A DNA stretch of 64,000 nt from Polynucleobacter aenigmaticus (GTDB lineage Bacteria > Pseudomonadota > Gammaproteobacteria > Burkholderiales > Burkholderiaceae), in assembly GCF_002206635.1 (NCBI RefSeq), contig NZ_NGUO01000009.1, positions 1-64,000 on the forward strand, read 5' to 3'. Made by a program: the position numbers and the translations under genes. Position 1 is the first letter of the stretch. Each line of letters begins with the position of its first letter. A model generated the notes under the pieces. That model saw nothing but the letters and a program-made list of their open reading frames with translations, had not been told where the DNA came from and searched no databases. Below are positions 43,149 through 54,092 of this stretch, piece by piece.

Positions 43149-44876
43149 TTATTCTTTACTGGCAGGAGTAATTTGGTAGAGGCGTAAACGCTCATCGCGG
43201 TCAGATGCGCGGCGATCTTCCCAAAGTAATTCAATTTTCTTTTTATTGAGGCTGGCGTATGCCTTTGCCTCAAGGGAGCTATGAGTCAGCATGAGATTGC
43301 AACTGGGATCATCACGTAGTGGCAGCTTAGTAAAGTAACTAAATGAGGCTAATTGGGCGGAGCCTAGGTTGCTGGTATCGATGCACCCTGGAGTGTTGGC
43401 AATAATGGTTTCCAAGCGATCGGACACATAGCGATATGTTTTAGCGTAATTAATCGTTGGCAACCAGAGTGTCATTAATAATACCCACATCAGTGTGGTG
43501 CCGGATGCAGAGATGATGAGGCAGCGCCAGATTTCTTTTGGAGCGCGAGACGTTCTCCAGCGAACGATGGCCAGCCATATTCCAGTAATGATGATGGCGA
43601 CGATAAAGCCAATGTAATCAAATTGCGCCTGAAAACCTGGCAAGAGACGGGCTAAATTTGCGGCGGTTGTTTCTGGGTAGCCAGTGACCTTTGCTAGCCA
43701 AATAATCCAAATAGCCAAGGCGATTATGGTGAAACTAAACATCGCAAACCAGTCAATAAAACTAATCAAGTCGCGCTTGAGAATGGGCAAACTAAATGCA
43801 GCGATGATCGAGAGACTGGGAATCAAAATGATGAGGTCATGTTCATTGGCTTCTAGTCTGAACAAAACATAAATCAAACAAGCAGTAAACAAGCTGAGCG
43901 GAATGCAAAGGTGGGGTGCGCGCCATTGCCCCGCTTCTTTTGCTCGACCCCAGTGTGCGAGAGAGATGATAGCCAATGGCCAAACTGGCCAAGCATAGGC
44001 CCAGAAGTTGACGCTCAAAAATCCGAGTGACTCAATAGATGGGGTGGCTCGCATTTCTGGCATATTGCGCCAGCCTTCTTCAGCGATATGACGCCATTCA
44101 GGGGTGAGGTTGCCGAGATACCAAAGTGCCGGCCAAATTGCAAAGCCAATTAAACCTAATACGGTACTGGTTAACGTCCAACGAAAGCGCAACTTTGCAT
44201 TACTAGCAATGACTGCAATGATGGTAGAGCTCACAATCAGCAAGCTGAGCGTGAGATTGCTAGAGAGGGCAACAATAGTAATTCCGAGGCCAGTCCATAG
44301 ACCGCCTTGCCATGGTTTATCTAGACCGCGTACTGTGCCGTACAAGACAATACTGATACCCATGAGTTGCGCCATCATTGGCGTGGTCTCGTGCGCACGC
44401 TGGGCAAGACCAACGCAGGCCAAGAAAATGAGCAAAGCGCCATCAGCTAAAGTCATGCCATAGTTTTTGCGACCTGGTTGACCACCGACAGCAAGTGCCA
44501 TCGGTTGCACCTCTTGGCGACGGCCCAATAGGTAGGTGGCATACCAAATTGCCACAGCAGATGCAAAGAAACAGACTGCAGAGTAAAGGCGTGCAGCATT
44601 ACTCATGCCAATAAATGGCCCAAACAGATCCATGAGGGTGGCGCCTAGCCAATACGGGAAGGGTGAGCCTAAGGAGATATCGCGGCCAGCAAGATGCGGA
44701 ACAATCCAATCGAGTGCCTGGCCGTGCCGCAGAGTCCACATGCCACCAAAGCCGATTGCATCCTCGTTCTTCCATGGATCACGTGCAAAAAGACCGGCGA
44801 GACCATAGACGATGGTCAACGCAAAAATAATGATGCGGGGAATCGAGGTAGTGGCGGCGGCGGTGAGTTTAACCAT
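43149..44876 (-). CDS. PMT/ArnT-type membrane glycosyltransferase
   Basis: The 575-residue protein has about a dozen membrane helices. DPWKNEDAIGFGGMWTLRHG, in the first external loop, contains the acidic residues typical of GT-C enzymes that use lipid-linked sugars. A C-terminal soluble part (TPGCIDTSNLGSAQLASFSY) may be periplasmic. The donor and acceptor are unknown. It is coupled to the MATE gene downstream. Confidence 0.75.
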   Translation of the reverse strand: MVKLTAAATTSIPRIIIFALTIVYGLAGLFARDPWKNEDAIGFGGMWTLRHGQALDWIVPHLAGRDISLGSPFPYWLGATLMDLFGPFIGMSNAARLYSAVCFFASAVAIWYATYLLGRRQEVQPMALAVGGQPGRKNYGMTLADGALLIFLACVGLAQRAHETTPMMAQLMGISIVLYGTVRGLDKPWQGGLWTGLGITIVALSSNLTLSLLIVSSTIIAVIASNAKLRFRWTLTSTVLGLIGFAIWPALWYLGNLTPEWRHIAEEGWRNMPEMRATPSIESLGFLSVNFWAYAWPVWPLAIISLAHWGRAKEAGQWRAPHLCIPLSLFTACLIYVLFRLEANEHDLIILIPSLSIIAAFSLPILKRDLISFIDWFAMFSFTIIALAIWIIWLAKVTGYPETTAANLARLLPGFQAQFDYIGFIVAIIITGIWLAIVRWRTSRAPKEIWRCLIISASGTTLMWVLLMTLWLPTINYAKTYRYVSDRLETIIANTPGCIDTSNLGSAQLASFSYFTKLPLRDDPSCNLMLTHSSLEAKAYASLNKKKIELLWEDRRASDRDERLRLYQITPASKE

Positions 44877-44930
44877 GCGTTAGGTAGCTCATTTGGGCAA
44901 TACAAATTAGTGCAACTAAAACGGGTAATA

Positions 44931-44951
44931 AAAAAGGCAGCAAACGCTGCC
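44931..44951 (-). terminator. Rho-independent terminator (minus strand)
   Basis: On the minus strand GGCAGC-gttt-GCTGCC is followed by TTTTTTATTA. It lies about 60 bp after the rpmE2 stop. Confidence 0.85.
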
Positions 44952-45009
44952 TTGATTATCTCGCAGGGGGAGGGTTAATGCCCAATCCCTGTATTGAGTA
45001 AGCCTATTA

Positions 45010-45357
45010 TTAAGCCTTCTTTTTAGCTGGCTTTTCAGCAGCTTTAGCTTCTGCAGCAGCAGCTTTTTTCTCAGCAGTCTTAGCGGCGCCATCACCAGTC
45101 GCCTTAGCAACTGCTTTAGTACCAAACTTCTGACGGAATTTCTCAACACGACCAGCAGTATCCATAATCTTCTGGGTACCAGTGTAGAAAGGGTGTGACT
45201 CAGATGAAGTCTCGATCTTGGACAGCGGATATTCATTGCCATCTTCCCACTTGATTGTCTCTCTAGTAGACATAGTGGAGCGAGTCTTGAAGCTGAAGTT
45301 ATTAGAAACGTCTACAAAGACGATTTCACGATATTCGGGGTGAATGCCAGGTTTCAT
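45010..45357 (-). CDS. rpmE2: Ribosomal protein L31 type B with C-terminal extension
   Basis: The 115-residue protein begins [40 protein letters not shown] is the L31 signature. The zinc-binding CxxC of type A is absent, so this is the zinc-independent form. The last 33 residues or so, rich in Ala/Lys/Glu ([20 protein letters not shown]), extend beyond the usual length of about 85. The leader contains a short UUCG hairpin (45388-45399). Confidence 0.95.
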   Translation of the reverse strand: MKPGIHPEYREIVFVDVSNNFSFKTRSTMSTRETIKWEDGNEYPLSKIETSSESHPFYTGTQKIMDTAGRVEKFRQKFGTKAVAKATGDGAAKTAEKKAAAAEAKAAEKPAKKKA

Positions 45358-45503
45358 TATTAAGTCCTATTAGCAGGCAGCCGTTTGGGTCCGAAGACCT
45401 AAATACTTACCCAAGTTAAATGCAAATTATTAAAGCGGTAAAGGCGAAATTATGCCATGAAATCAACAACAAAGCGCACTTTTACCGTCTACGAAAGGCT
45501 AAA

Positions 45504-46766
45504 TTAGCTGCCTTTACGCATCAAATCGAAGAATTCGCCGTTATTTTTGGTGGATTTGAGCTTATCAACAATAAAGTTCATCGCCTCAATATCGTCCATA
45601 TCGGCCAATAATTTACGTAAAACCCAGATTTTCTGGAGGTTTTCTGCTTTAACCAGTAACTCTTCTCGGCGGGTGCCAGACTTGTTGAGGTTAATCGATG
45701 GGTAAACACGGCGTTCAGCTAAGCGACGCTCAAGGTGCACTTCCATATTGCCGGTACCTTTGAACTCTTCGTAGATGAGGTCATCCATACGGCTACCGGT
45801 TTCAATCAATGCGGTGGCGATGATGGTGAGTGAACCACCTTCTTCAACGTTACGCGCAGCACCAAAGAAACGTTTTGGACGTTGCAAGGCATTGGCATCC
45901 ACACCACCAGAGAGTACTTTTCCAGATGAAGGGATCACGGTGTTGTAAGCGCGAGCAAGGCGGGTAATCGAGTCAAGCAAGATGATGACGTCTTTTTTCA
46001 TCTCGACTAAGCGTTTGGCTTTTTCAATCACCATCTCGGCAACCTGAACGTGGCGTACAGCTGGCTCGTCAAAGGTCGAGGCAACAACTTCACCGCGAAC
46101 AGAGCGCTGCATCTCAGTCACTTCTTCAGGACGCTCATCAACCAACAGCACAATAAGGATCGCATCCGGATTGTTTGCAGCAATGGCGTGAGCAATATGT
46201 TGCATCATCACGGTCTTACCAGATTTAGGTGAAGACACGATCAAGCCACGCTGACCATAGCCAATCGGGGAGATCATGTCGATGATGCGACCTGTTAAAT
46301 TCTCTTCCGCTTTGATGTCACGCTCTAATTGAACCACGCGATTTGGGTGCAAAGGCGTTAAGTTTTCGAACATGATGCGGTTCTTCAAAGCCTCTGGAGG
46401 CAAACCGTTGATCTTGTCTACTTTTACCAATGCAAAGTAACGTTCGCCATCTTTAGGGGTGCGAACCTCGCCTTCAACGCTGTCACCAGTGTGCAGGTTA
46501 AAGCGGCGGATCTGTGCGGGAGAGATATAGATATCGTCCGGAGAAGCCATGTAAGAGGCATCTGGGGAGCGTAAGAAACCAAAGCCGTCAGGCAATACTT
46601 CCAAAGTACCATCACCGAAAACAGACTCGCCTTCTTTAGCGCGTTTCTTGAGGATGGCAAACATTAATTCTTGTTTACGCATCCGTTGGGTATTTTCAAT
46701 CTCCAAGCTAGATGCCATTTCAAGCAGAGCGGATACGTGGAGTACTTTGAGTTCAGATAATTGCAT
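45504..46766 (-). CDS. rho: Transcription termination factor Rho
   Basis: The 420-residue protein starts [39 protein letters not shown] and the following segment form the RNA-binding cold-shock-like domain, [20 protein letters not shown] the Walker A, and [17 protein letters not shown] the Walker B/Q-loop region. [11 protein letters not shown] is the R-loop region near the C-terminus. It lies downstream of trxA with its own leader of about 230 bp. Confidence 0.98.
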   Translation of the reverse strand: MQLSELKVLHVSALLEMASSLEIENTQRMRKQELMFAILKKRAKEGESVFGDGTLEVLPDGFGFLRSPDASYMASPDDIYISPAQIRRFNLHTGDSVEGEVRTPKDGERYFALVKVDKINGLPPEALKNRIMFENLTPLHPNRVVQLERDIKAEENLTGRIIDMISPIGYGQRGLIVSSPKSGKTVMMQHIAHAIAANNPDAILIVLLVDERPEEVTEMQRSVRGEVVASTFDEPAVRHVQVAEMVIEKAKRLVEMKKDVIILLDSITRLARAYNTVIPSSGKVLSGGVDANALQRPKRFFGAARNVEEGGSLTIIATALIETGSRMDDLIYEEFKGTGNMEVHLERRLAERRVYPSINLNKSGTRREELLVKAENLQKIWVLRKLLADMDDIEAMNFIVDKLKSTKNNGEFFDLMRKGS

Positions 46767-46955
46767 GTGGTTCTCGGGTGTAGATAAGGGTATGAATGTG
46801 TTTTTGGGTATCGCTGTCTAGATGGTCATCAGACAGTTTTGGGGAAACGGAATTTTGGGGGAGTTTGCTAAAAAAGAGGGAGGAAAATTGCTAAAGAACG
46901 GGGCACTGAAAGTGCGTTGGAATGCTGATGAACTAGATACTACACTAAAAATAGC

Positions 46956-46989
46956 TAAAAACCACAGGCTCACCCAGTGAACCTGTGGT
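46956..46989 (-). terminator. Rho-independent terminator after trxA (minus strand)
   Basis: On the minus strand ACCACAGG and CCTGTGGT form an 8-bp stem around a 13-base loop, followed by TTTTTAG. It separates trxA from rho. Confidence 0.85.
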
Positions 46990-46999
46990 CAAAGATTAT

Positions 47000-47326
47000 T
47001 TACAGATGACTATCAATAAATGCAGTCAACTGGGATTTAGCCAAAGCGCCTACTTTTTGAGCAGCAACAGTGCCGTTCTTAAAGAGGATCAAAGTCGGAA
47101 TGCCGCGAATATTGAACTGGGCAGGAACGCCTTGGTTCTCATCGACGTTCATCTTTGCGATTTGGATCTTATCGCCGTACTCGCCAGCGAGTTCTTCGAG
47201 GATAGGGCCAATCATCTTGCAAGGGCCACACCACTCAGCCCAGAAGTCGAGGAGAACGGGTTTATCGGACTTGAGAACGTCTTGCTCGAAAGAAGCGTCA
47301 GTTACATATTTGATGCCGGCACTCAT
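47000..47326 (-). CDS. trxA: Thioredoxin 1
   Basis: A 108-residue thioredoxin with active-site [13 protein letters not shown] (Cys33, Cys36) and the cis-Pro loop RGIPTLILF. It is cytoplasmic, has no signal peptide and is of normal length. AAGGAA lies before the ATG. It is divergent from addB, with about 118 bp between the two starts. Confidence 0.97.
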   Translation of the reverse strand: MSAGIKYVTDASFEQDVLKSDKPVLLDFWAEWCGPCKMIGPILEELAGEYGDKIQIAKMNVDENQGVPAQFNIRGIPTLILFKNGTVAAQKVGALAKSQLTAFIDSHL

Positions 47327-47444
47327 GAAAATTCCTTATTTGGTCTTATTTAGTTTTATATAGTTAATGCGTTACAACGCTTATATTAGCAATAAGCCAC
47401 ACTTTCTGCCCAAAATTCCGAAGAAGTCCCAAAACGCAACCTTC

Positions 47445-50438
47445 ATGACCCGTCCATTTCCGACCATTTCTAATCAAGAGCAGCCATACGCATGGGCTAT
47501 CGTGCCCAATGCTGGTGCCTTGGAGGAACTTGCCGAGGGTATTTGGAATTGTGCAGTGCAAACCCATCAACGCCCCTTAGTGGTGCTTAGTACTGCAGGC
47601 CCCTTAATGGGGGTCAGAGCCGCTCTAGAAAAGCATCGACCCAAAAACCTACCCACCCAGATTGCTTTCCTGCCTCAAGTGATGAGCTTTAACGACTGGC
47701 TCGAAGCAGCGCCAGGTGGATGGAAGTTTCCCAAAAAACAAACTGACTTAGAGCGTTGGTTATCTGTTTACGTCAACTTACGAAAACATAAAACTTTACA
47801 AAGCTGGTTTAAGGCGGAGAGTGAGGCGGGGGCCTGGGGGCTGGCGCAAGCAGTTATTGATGCTTGCGATGCATTATCGGAGGCAGTTGTTCCCCATATG
47901 CAAGGCGAGATTAATGATTTAGTTCAAAGTCGTTCGCTAGATGCAGATGCATGGGTAAAAAAAGTAGAAGTGCTGCTTGATCAAGCAATAGCGAAAGCCT
48001 ATGTAGGTCTATCTCGCAAAGTAGTTGATCAAGAGTCTATTGTCTTGCTTGCTTTTTGGCGCTACCTCAGCAGCCCTGGTGATCCTGTTATGAGAAAGCA
48101 TTTCGCATTAGCGGCGCATCTCGAAGCAGCCAGTATGAATAAAGATCTGGCCAGGCCTTTGATCTGGGTTCAAACAGCAGACCCTAAGCCAATTGATCAA
48201 GAGACCATCTCCAAATACCTTGAGGACTATGCGCAATTTGCTCCGGTAGTGAATGTGGGTATTGATTGGCAATCAGTCGCACTTTGGTCTGAGGCTCTAA
48301 TTGGCGCAGATGGAGTGGGGCAACTCACACAGGCAAATGAAGGGCAGAACGTACAGATTAATCGCAATATTCAGGCGAGCTCACACGAAGGGTGGCACTT
48401 GCTTGCCGCAAGACGTTTCGAGGAGTTAGCGTGGGCAGCCGCAAAATCTATCGAAACCCATTTAATTGCTGGCAAGACCAACATTGCCTTGGTCGCACAA
48501 GATCGTTTGGCCGCTAGAAGGGCGCGCGCCCTGTTGTCACGCTTTGGTCCTAAGCTGCGGATCCGTGATGAAACTGGCTGGAAGCTTTCAACTACGCGTG
48601 CTGCCGCAGCGCTCAATAGCTGGTTGGAGCTGATACGCTCACCCAAGGAGGGGCCGAGCGCTAGTGCCCTATTAGAGTTTTTGCAAAACCCGTATTTTGA
48701 TATTGCCCATGCCCTACAAAAGACGCCTGAAGTCTGCATGAGTCTGATTGCGCAATTAGAAGACATCTTGATTGCAAGTCAGGCAAAGTCTGGTTGGGAA
48801 ACGTTTAGGATCGCAATTGAGCGTGCTAATGCTTACGCATCATCGGGCGGCAGCGTGCCTCATGAAGCACTCTTGCAACTCATGGGCTTGTTACAAAAAC
48901 GCCATTTGCGGTGGCTAGAGCTAAAACTCGATTGCGCAAATGCCTATGCACTCTTGCAAGCCAATTTGCAAGAGATGGGAATGGCCCGGCAGCTTGAAAA
49001 AGATTCTGCTGGCAAGCAATTGTTGGAAGTTCTCAGGGCCTTTGATCTCGGTGCTAGCGTCTACCAGCAGGTCACGATGCGTTTGCCAGAATGGCTCAGC
49101 TTACTCAAAACAGTGATTGAAGAGGCTTCTTATCAAGAGGCTGGTGAAGAGGCGCAAGCAACTTTAAGTATCTTGCCATTAAGTTCGACACGTCTGCGGG
49201 AGTTTGACGCCGTAGTATTGGTAGGCTGTGATGAGCAGCAGTTGCCTGCGTTTTCTGAACCGCCATTATTTTTCTCGGACGCGCTCAATCAATTATTAAA
49301 AGCGTCCACCATCACGGCGCAATATATTCAGCAAGCGAGAGATTTATCTCAACTGCTAGTTTCTTGTCCTCAGGTGGATTTACTTTGGCAAAGTAAAAGC
49401 AAAAGTGGCGAGCCACTTAGGCCATCTGCGTGGATTAGTCGACTTCGCACGCAATTGCCCGATTGGCCCATCTTGGAAGCTAAGCCTGATATTCATGCGG
49501 ATCAGTCAGATCCATTGCAAGAGGCAGTCAGCACCGTTAATCCAGATATTGCTTTGCCAATCAGCATGTCGCCGAGCGCCTATAAGGCTCTAAGAGACTG
49601 CCCTTATCGCTACTATGTCCGCAGTGTTTTGGGTTTACGTAAGGCAAAAGAATTTGAAGAGGGTTTTGATGCTTCATTGGCAGGTCAAGTTTTACATTCC
49701 CTGCTTAAAAACTTCTTCCAAGCTTTAAAAACGGAAGAGCAAAAGTCTCATTCCAATATTCAGCAAGATGCGGATGTGCGTCGCCTGTGGATGCTGGAGC
49801 GCTTAACAGCACATTCAGAAAAAGAGTTTGAGCGCTTGATCAAGGGTGATGCCAGGATTATGGGCACCTTACGTGATTGGCAAAAGCAAATTCCTAGCTT
49901 TATCGATTGGCAATTAAAGCGTGAAGCAGAAGGTTGGGAATACCACGATGCAGAATTGCCGGTTGGCTTTATGGTCACGCTGACCGATCCAGATGGCGTG
50001 CAAAGAGTGATTCAGATTGCAGGTCGCGCCGACCGCTTTGATGTGAGCTCACAAGATTCCACTGCGGCAGCGGTAGTTGACTACAAGAACCAGGGAATCA
50101 CCAAAATTAAGAAGCGGGGAGAGCATCTTTTGGATGATCCGCAATTGCTGATCTATGCCCGCGCTGTAAATGAGAATGCCATAGCAGCACATCTTCCTGG
50201 CCGTACTATCGAGCAGGCCGAGTGGGTGTCATTAAAGGCGAATATTAAGAAAGCGGATGACAAGATTGTCAGAGTGCACCCGGTTGAGAATATGCCGGAG
50301 ATGATGGAGCAATTTGCAGATCAGCTGAGCCATGATCTTGAAGTGTTGTGGGCGCGCAAGCCTATGAAAGCCTTTGCACCCGATAGCGTTTGCCAATATT
50401 GCGAAGCCAGAGGCATTTGCAGAAAGGGGATGTGGTGA
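47445..50438 (+). CDS. addB: AddB-like PD-(D/E)XK nuclease/helicase subunit
   Basis: The start MTRPFPTISNQEQPYAWAIV gives about 997 residues. The N-terminal part is an inactivated helicase-like region, without Walker A. The C-terminal nuclease has SMSPSAYKALRDCPYRYYVR, LAGQVLHSLL, the metal site AGRADRFD and VVDYK, and a final CQYCEARGIC. The Cys in LRDC plus the three in the last motif fit the 4Fe-4S cluster of AddB. It forms the double-strand-break resection complex with AddA, whose GTG overlaps this stop (GTGA). Confidence 0.9.
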   Translation: MTRPFPTISNQEQPYAWAIVPNAGALEELAEGIWNCAVQTHQRPLVVLSTAGPLMGVRAALEKHRPKNLPTQIAFLPQVMSFNDWLEAAPGGWKFPKKQTDLERWLSVYVNLRKHKTLQSWFKAESEAGAWGLAQAVIDACDALSEAVVPHMQGEINDLVQSRSLDADAWVKKVEVLLDQAIAKAYVGLSRKVVDQESIVLLAFWRYLSSPGDPVMRKHFALAAHLEAASMNKDLARPLIWVQTADPKPIDQETISKYLEDYAQFAPVVNVGIDWQSVALWSEALIGADGVGQLTQANEGQNVQINRNIQASSHEGWHLLAARRFEELAWAAAKSIETHLIAGKTNIALVAQDRLAARRARALLSRFGPKLRIRDETGWKLSTTRAAAALNSWLELIRSPKEGPSASALLEFLQNPYFDIAHALQKTPEVCMSLIAQLEDILIASQAKSGWETFRIAIERANAYASSGGSVPHEALLQLMGLLQKRHLRWLELKLDCANAYALLQANLQEMGMARQLEKDSAGKQLLEVLRAFDLGASVYQQVTMRLPEWLSLLKTVIEEASYQEAGEEAQATLSILPLSSTRLREFDAVVLVGCDEQQLPAFSEPPLFFSDALNQLLKASTITAQYIQQARDLSQLLVSCPQVDLLWQSKSKSGEPLRPSAWISRLRTQLPDWPILEAKPDIHADQSDPLQEAVSTVNPDIALPISMSPSAYKALRDCPYRYYVRSVLGLRKAKEFEEGFDASLAGQVLHSLLKNFFQALKTEEQKSHSNIQQDADVRRLWMLERLTAHSEKEFERLIKGDARIMGTLRDWQKQIPSFIDWQLKREAEGWEYHDAELPVGFMVTLTDPDGVQRVIQIAGRADRFDVSSQDSTAAAVVDYKNQGITKIKKRGEHLLDDPQLLIYARAVNENAIAAHLPGRTIEQAEWVSLKANIKKADDKIVRVHPVENMPEMMEQFADQLSHDLEVLWARKPMKAFAPDSVCQYCEARGICRKGMW

Positions 50439-53400
50439 GCGATAAGTTTGATTACCCCGTAGCCTGTAACCCGAATAACTCGGTGATTGTTTCTGCCTGT
50501 GCTGGCAGTGGCAAGACTTGGCTCTTGGTTGCTCGCATGGTGCGCTTGTTGCTTGCTGGTGCCAAGCCCCAAGAGATTTTGGCGCTCACCTTTACCCGCA
50601 AAGCTGCGCAAGAGATGCGCGATCGCCTATATGGCTTACTTGAACAGTTTCCCCAAATGGATGACGATCAACTCATTCATGAGCTCACCTTAAGGGGCTT
50701 AGATGATGCGCAGGCTAAGCAACTGCTACCGCAAGCCAGAGCGCTGTATCTCAAGGTGTTAATGAGTCCTCAAGCGATTGTGATTGATACCTTTCACGGT
50801 TGGTTTGGAAGGCTTCTTGGGGCGGCACCGATTTCAGCAGAAGTCCAACCTGGATTTAATCTTCGCGAAGATGCCAAGCGTTTGCAAGAAGAGTGCATGC
50901 AAGATTGGTGGGGAGATTTACCTGCTGATCTCAAAAAACACTATGACGTCTTACTCAAAGAGTTTGGCGCCTTTGAGACAGACAAGTTCTTGATGGGTAA
51001 TTACAGCCTCTTCAAACAAAGAGGTGCGTGGACATTCTTTTTGGCCTCCTGCAAAGCCAAGGGCATTAGTCCGGTCGATGCCTTAGCGCAATGCTTACCC
51101 AATCTATCTTTACCGAACCCGCTAGAAGAATTTTGGCGACGCCCCGGTACAAAAGCAGATTTACAGGTGATGCTGGACTGCTTTAGTAATGGTACTGCCA
51201 CCCAAAAGAAAAGGGTGCCACTGATTCAGATGGTGATCGCCCTTCACGCTGCAGGGCAATCTATTGAGGAGATCGCGGATGCGTGGCAGAGCTGCTTCCT
51301 CACTAAAACAACATCCACTCCATTAGACGATATAGCCAAAATCTCTGCACCTATGCAAAAGCACCTCGCTGCGATTGGCGGCGATCCGATACAGATCACC
51401 TCTATTCGCAACGCTTGGGTAGATGCCTATCAAGCGTGGTTTATTTGGCAAAACGACCAAGATGCCTACGCTATTAACGCTGCCTGGTTTGCTATGAGCG
51501 AAGCAATGCTAGGGCATATGCAAAAAAGCAAAGAGTCGATGCGTGTGCGTGACTTTGATGATTTAGAAATTGGTGTGAGCCAGCTCATGGCCGATCCTGC
51601 AAATGCTGCTTACCTGCAAGCAAGATTAGATGCCAAGTACAGCCACATTCTGATTGATGAGTTTCAAGATACCAATCCACTGCAATGGCAGATTTTGCGT
51701 TCTTGGTTAGATGGTTATGGACAAGATGGATCTCGACCAAGCGTCTTCATTGTGGGAGATCCGAAGCAGTCGATTTATCGCTTCCGCCGAGCTGACCCCA
51801 GATTATTTGACAGCGCCAGAGCGTTTTTAACTTCTACATTGCAAGCTAAAGACCTCCAGAAGAACACCACCCGCAGAAATGCCACCGCTATTAATGAGGC
51901 TGTAAACAGCATCTTTTTGATGGATGTCGTTCCACCAACTTACGTGTTTGCTAAACAAGATACCGATTGGAAAGCGCCATTAGAGGGTATTGCTGAGCAC
52001 GAGTTTGCTATTCAGGGCGAAGCCAAGTTATTGCCGCTGATTGAGCGTATTGAGCAAGTACAGCTTGATCGCACTGGTAGCGCTTTAGATAACCCCATAG
52101 AGGATGCAGGGCTTACTGTAGGAGTACAGCAACGCTATTGGGAAGGCCAGCAAGTAAGTCGCTTGATTCATCATGTTCTGGCTACACGTCAAGTGATTGA
52201 TAGGAAAGATGGTAAAGAGTATTGGCGCCCAGCAAGAGGCAGCGACTTTATATTACTCGTCAAACGCCGTGCTTACTTATCCCAATTTGAAAGAGCGCTG
52301 CGCGAAGCAGGGCTAGCTTATGACAGTTCTCGCCTCGGTGGCCTGCTCAATACTTTGGAGATTGACGACTTAATTGCCTTGCTGACCGTCTTGGTATCCC
52401 CAAGGCATGATTTGCCATTGGCACAAGTGTTGCGTAGCCCGATCTTTAGTTTTACTGAGCAGCAAATGCAGGTGCTCAGCAGTCATGTTGGTGAGAGCTA
52501 TAGTCAACACGAAAGCCACGCACAAGCCCAAGCTTCCTGGTGGGATGCATTGCAAAGTAGCTCTGATATAAAAATTCAGAAGGCAGCGCGCTATTTAGAG
52601 CGTTGGAGAGGTCTAGGCGAAGTATTGCCAGTGCATGACTTACTGGATCTGATTTATCAAGAAAGTAATTTGCGAGTGAGTTACGCAGTGGCCTCGCAAA
52701 ATCTAGCGCGTGCCCAGGTGCTGGCCAATTTAGATGCTTTTTTGGAACTTGCTTTAAATCAAGATGGTGGTCGTTATCCTAGTTTGAGTCGCTTTATTGA
52801 AGAGATTAATGCGATGCGTCAGGGCGATGATGATGAGACCCCTGATGAAGGGGATGTTGAAGCAGAAGCCGAAGAAGATATTGGTGAAGTAGATATAGAT
52901 GGTGAAATGTCTGAAGAGGATCAGCATAAGCGTGTACGCTTGATGACCATTCATGGTGCCAAGGGATTAGAGGCACCATTTGTGATCATGCTCGATGCCA
53001 ACCATACAGAGTGGAAAGCACCTCATCGTGGCGTATTGCTCGATTGGTCGCCAGAGGAGACTAGCCCAGGCCACCTTTCTCTTTATACCGCCAAGTCCTT
53101 GACGGAAAAGCGCGAAGCAATCTATCAAAAAGAAAATGAAGTTAGCCAAAACGAGAATTGGAATGTCCTCTACGTTGCTATGACTCGTGCGCAACAAGGC
53201 TTATGGATTAGCGGCGTTCAATCCCATATCAGGGATGGTATTCATCAGAAGTCTTGGTATGGCAGAGCACTCGCAGCCGGCATGGAAACCTTGGATCCCA
53301 CCCAGTTGAGCGAGGTACCGGTTCAAGAAACGCAGAAGATGGTCTCTAGTAATAGCAATCACAACAGCGAGCCATTTCAAATGGATCATTTCCAGCTGTC

Positions 53401-53981
53401 ATGGGATGCAGCCAAACAATCCCATCAAGAAACCATTGCTAATATTGAGAGTGGCGCACTAGCAGTCGCCACAAAAGCAAAAGAAAAAGCCCAGGCAGCA
53501 GAGCAACCCGATCCAGAGATTCTGGAAGAGGGCACGCATTTTCATAAATTATTGGAGTTCCTAACAGCGCACTCAGGCAATACAGTAAATACGCCAATGC
53601 CAAGCGAGCAAGAGCTCATGAATTGGCTAGGCATTGATCAAGCGCATGACCAAAAAACTAATGGAACGAGTGCAGTTAGTCATGGATACACCCAAACTAA
53701 AGCCTTACCTCACAGATAATCAGTGGGTACAAGCTTGGAATGAAATTGACATCGCCGACGAGCAAGGTAGAAGCTACTGTATGGATCGCTTAGTGGAGTT
53801 TGAGGATCATCTCGCTATCTTGGATTACAAGCTTACGCTCCCAGAAGTGGGTAGTGAAGCTCACGATAAATATCGCGCGCAACTGAATAACTACAAGCAA
53901 GAGCTCGGCAGGATTCGCCCAGATAAACCGGCTAAGGCATATTTAATATCTGCCAAGGGTGAGATCGCTGAAGTCATCTAA
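50435..53981 (+). pseudogene. addA: AddA-like UvrD helicase/nuclease subunit, frameshifted before nuclease core
   Basis: The GTG at 50435 overlaps the addB stop and is served by AAGGGGA. The frame to 53719 contains SACAGSGKTW (Walker A), FTRKAAQEM, IDEFQDTNPLQW, VGDPKQSIYRFRRAD, MTIHGAKGLEAPFV and VAMTRAQ, i.e. a complete UvrD-type helicase, and starts the nuclease (EEGTHFHKLLEFLT). Near an A6 run (53652-53657) the frame is lost, and the +1 frame (to 53981) carries CMDRLVEFEDHLAILDYKLT and QLNNYKQEL, the nuclease metal site. Removing one base restores a protein of about 1180 residues. Confidence 0.85.
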
Positions 53982-54092
53982 GCTCCAGACCCCTTGAAAT
54001 CCACCCTAAAGACCCTATATAGGTAGGGAATAGCAAAAATCCCCAAACTAGGGATAATGAAATTTGCACGAAACATCCTACAAGGAGTCTTG

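Noticed and set aside
41754..44876. MATE plus glycosyltransferase as a polysaccharide flippase system
   Set aside because: The MATE protein resembles NorM multidrug exporters and no other envelope sugar genes are nearby; coupling alone is not enough.
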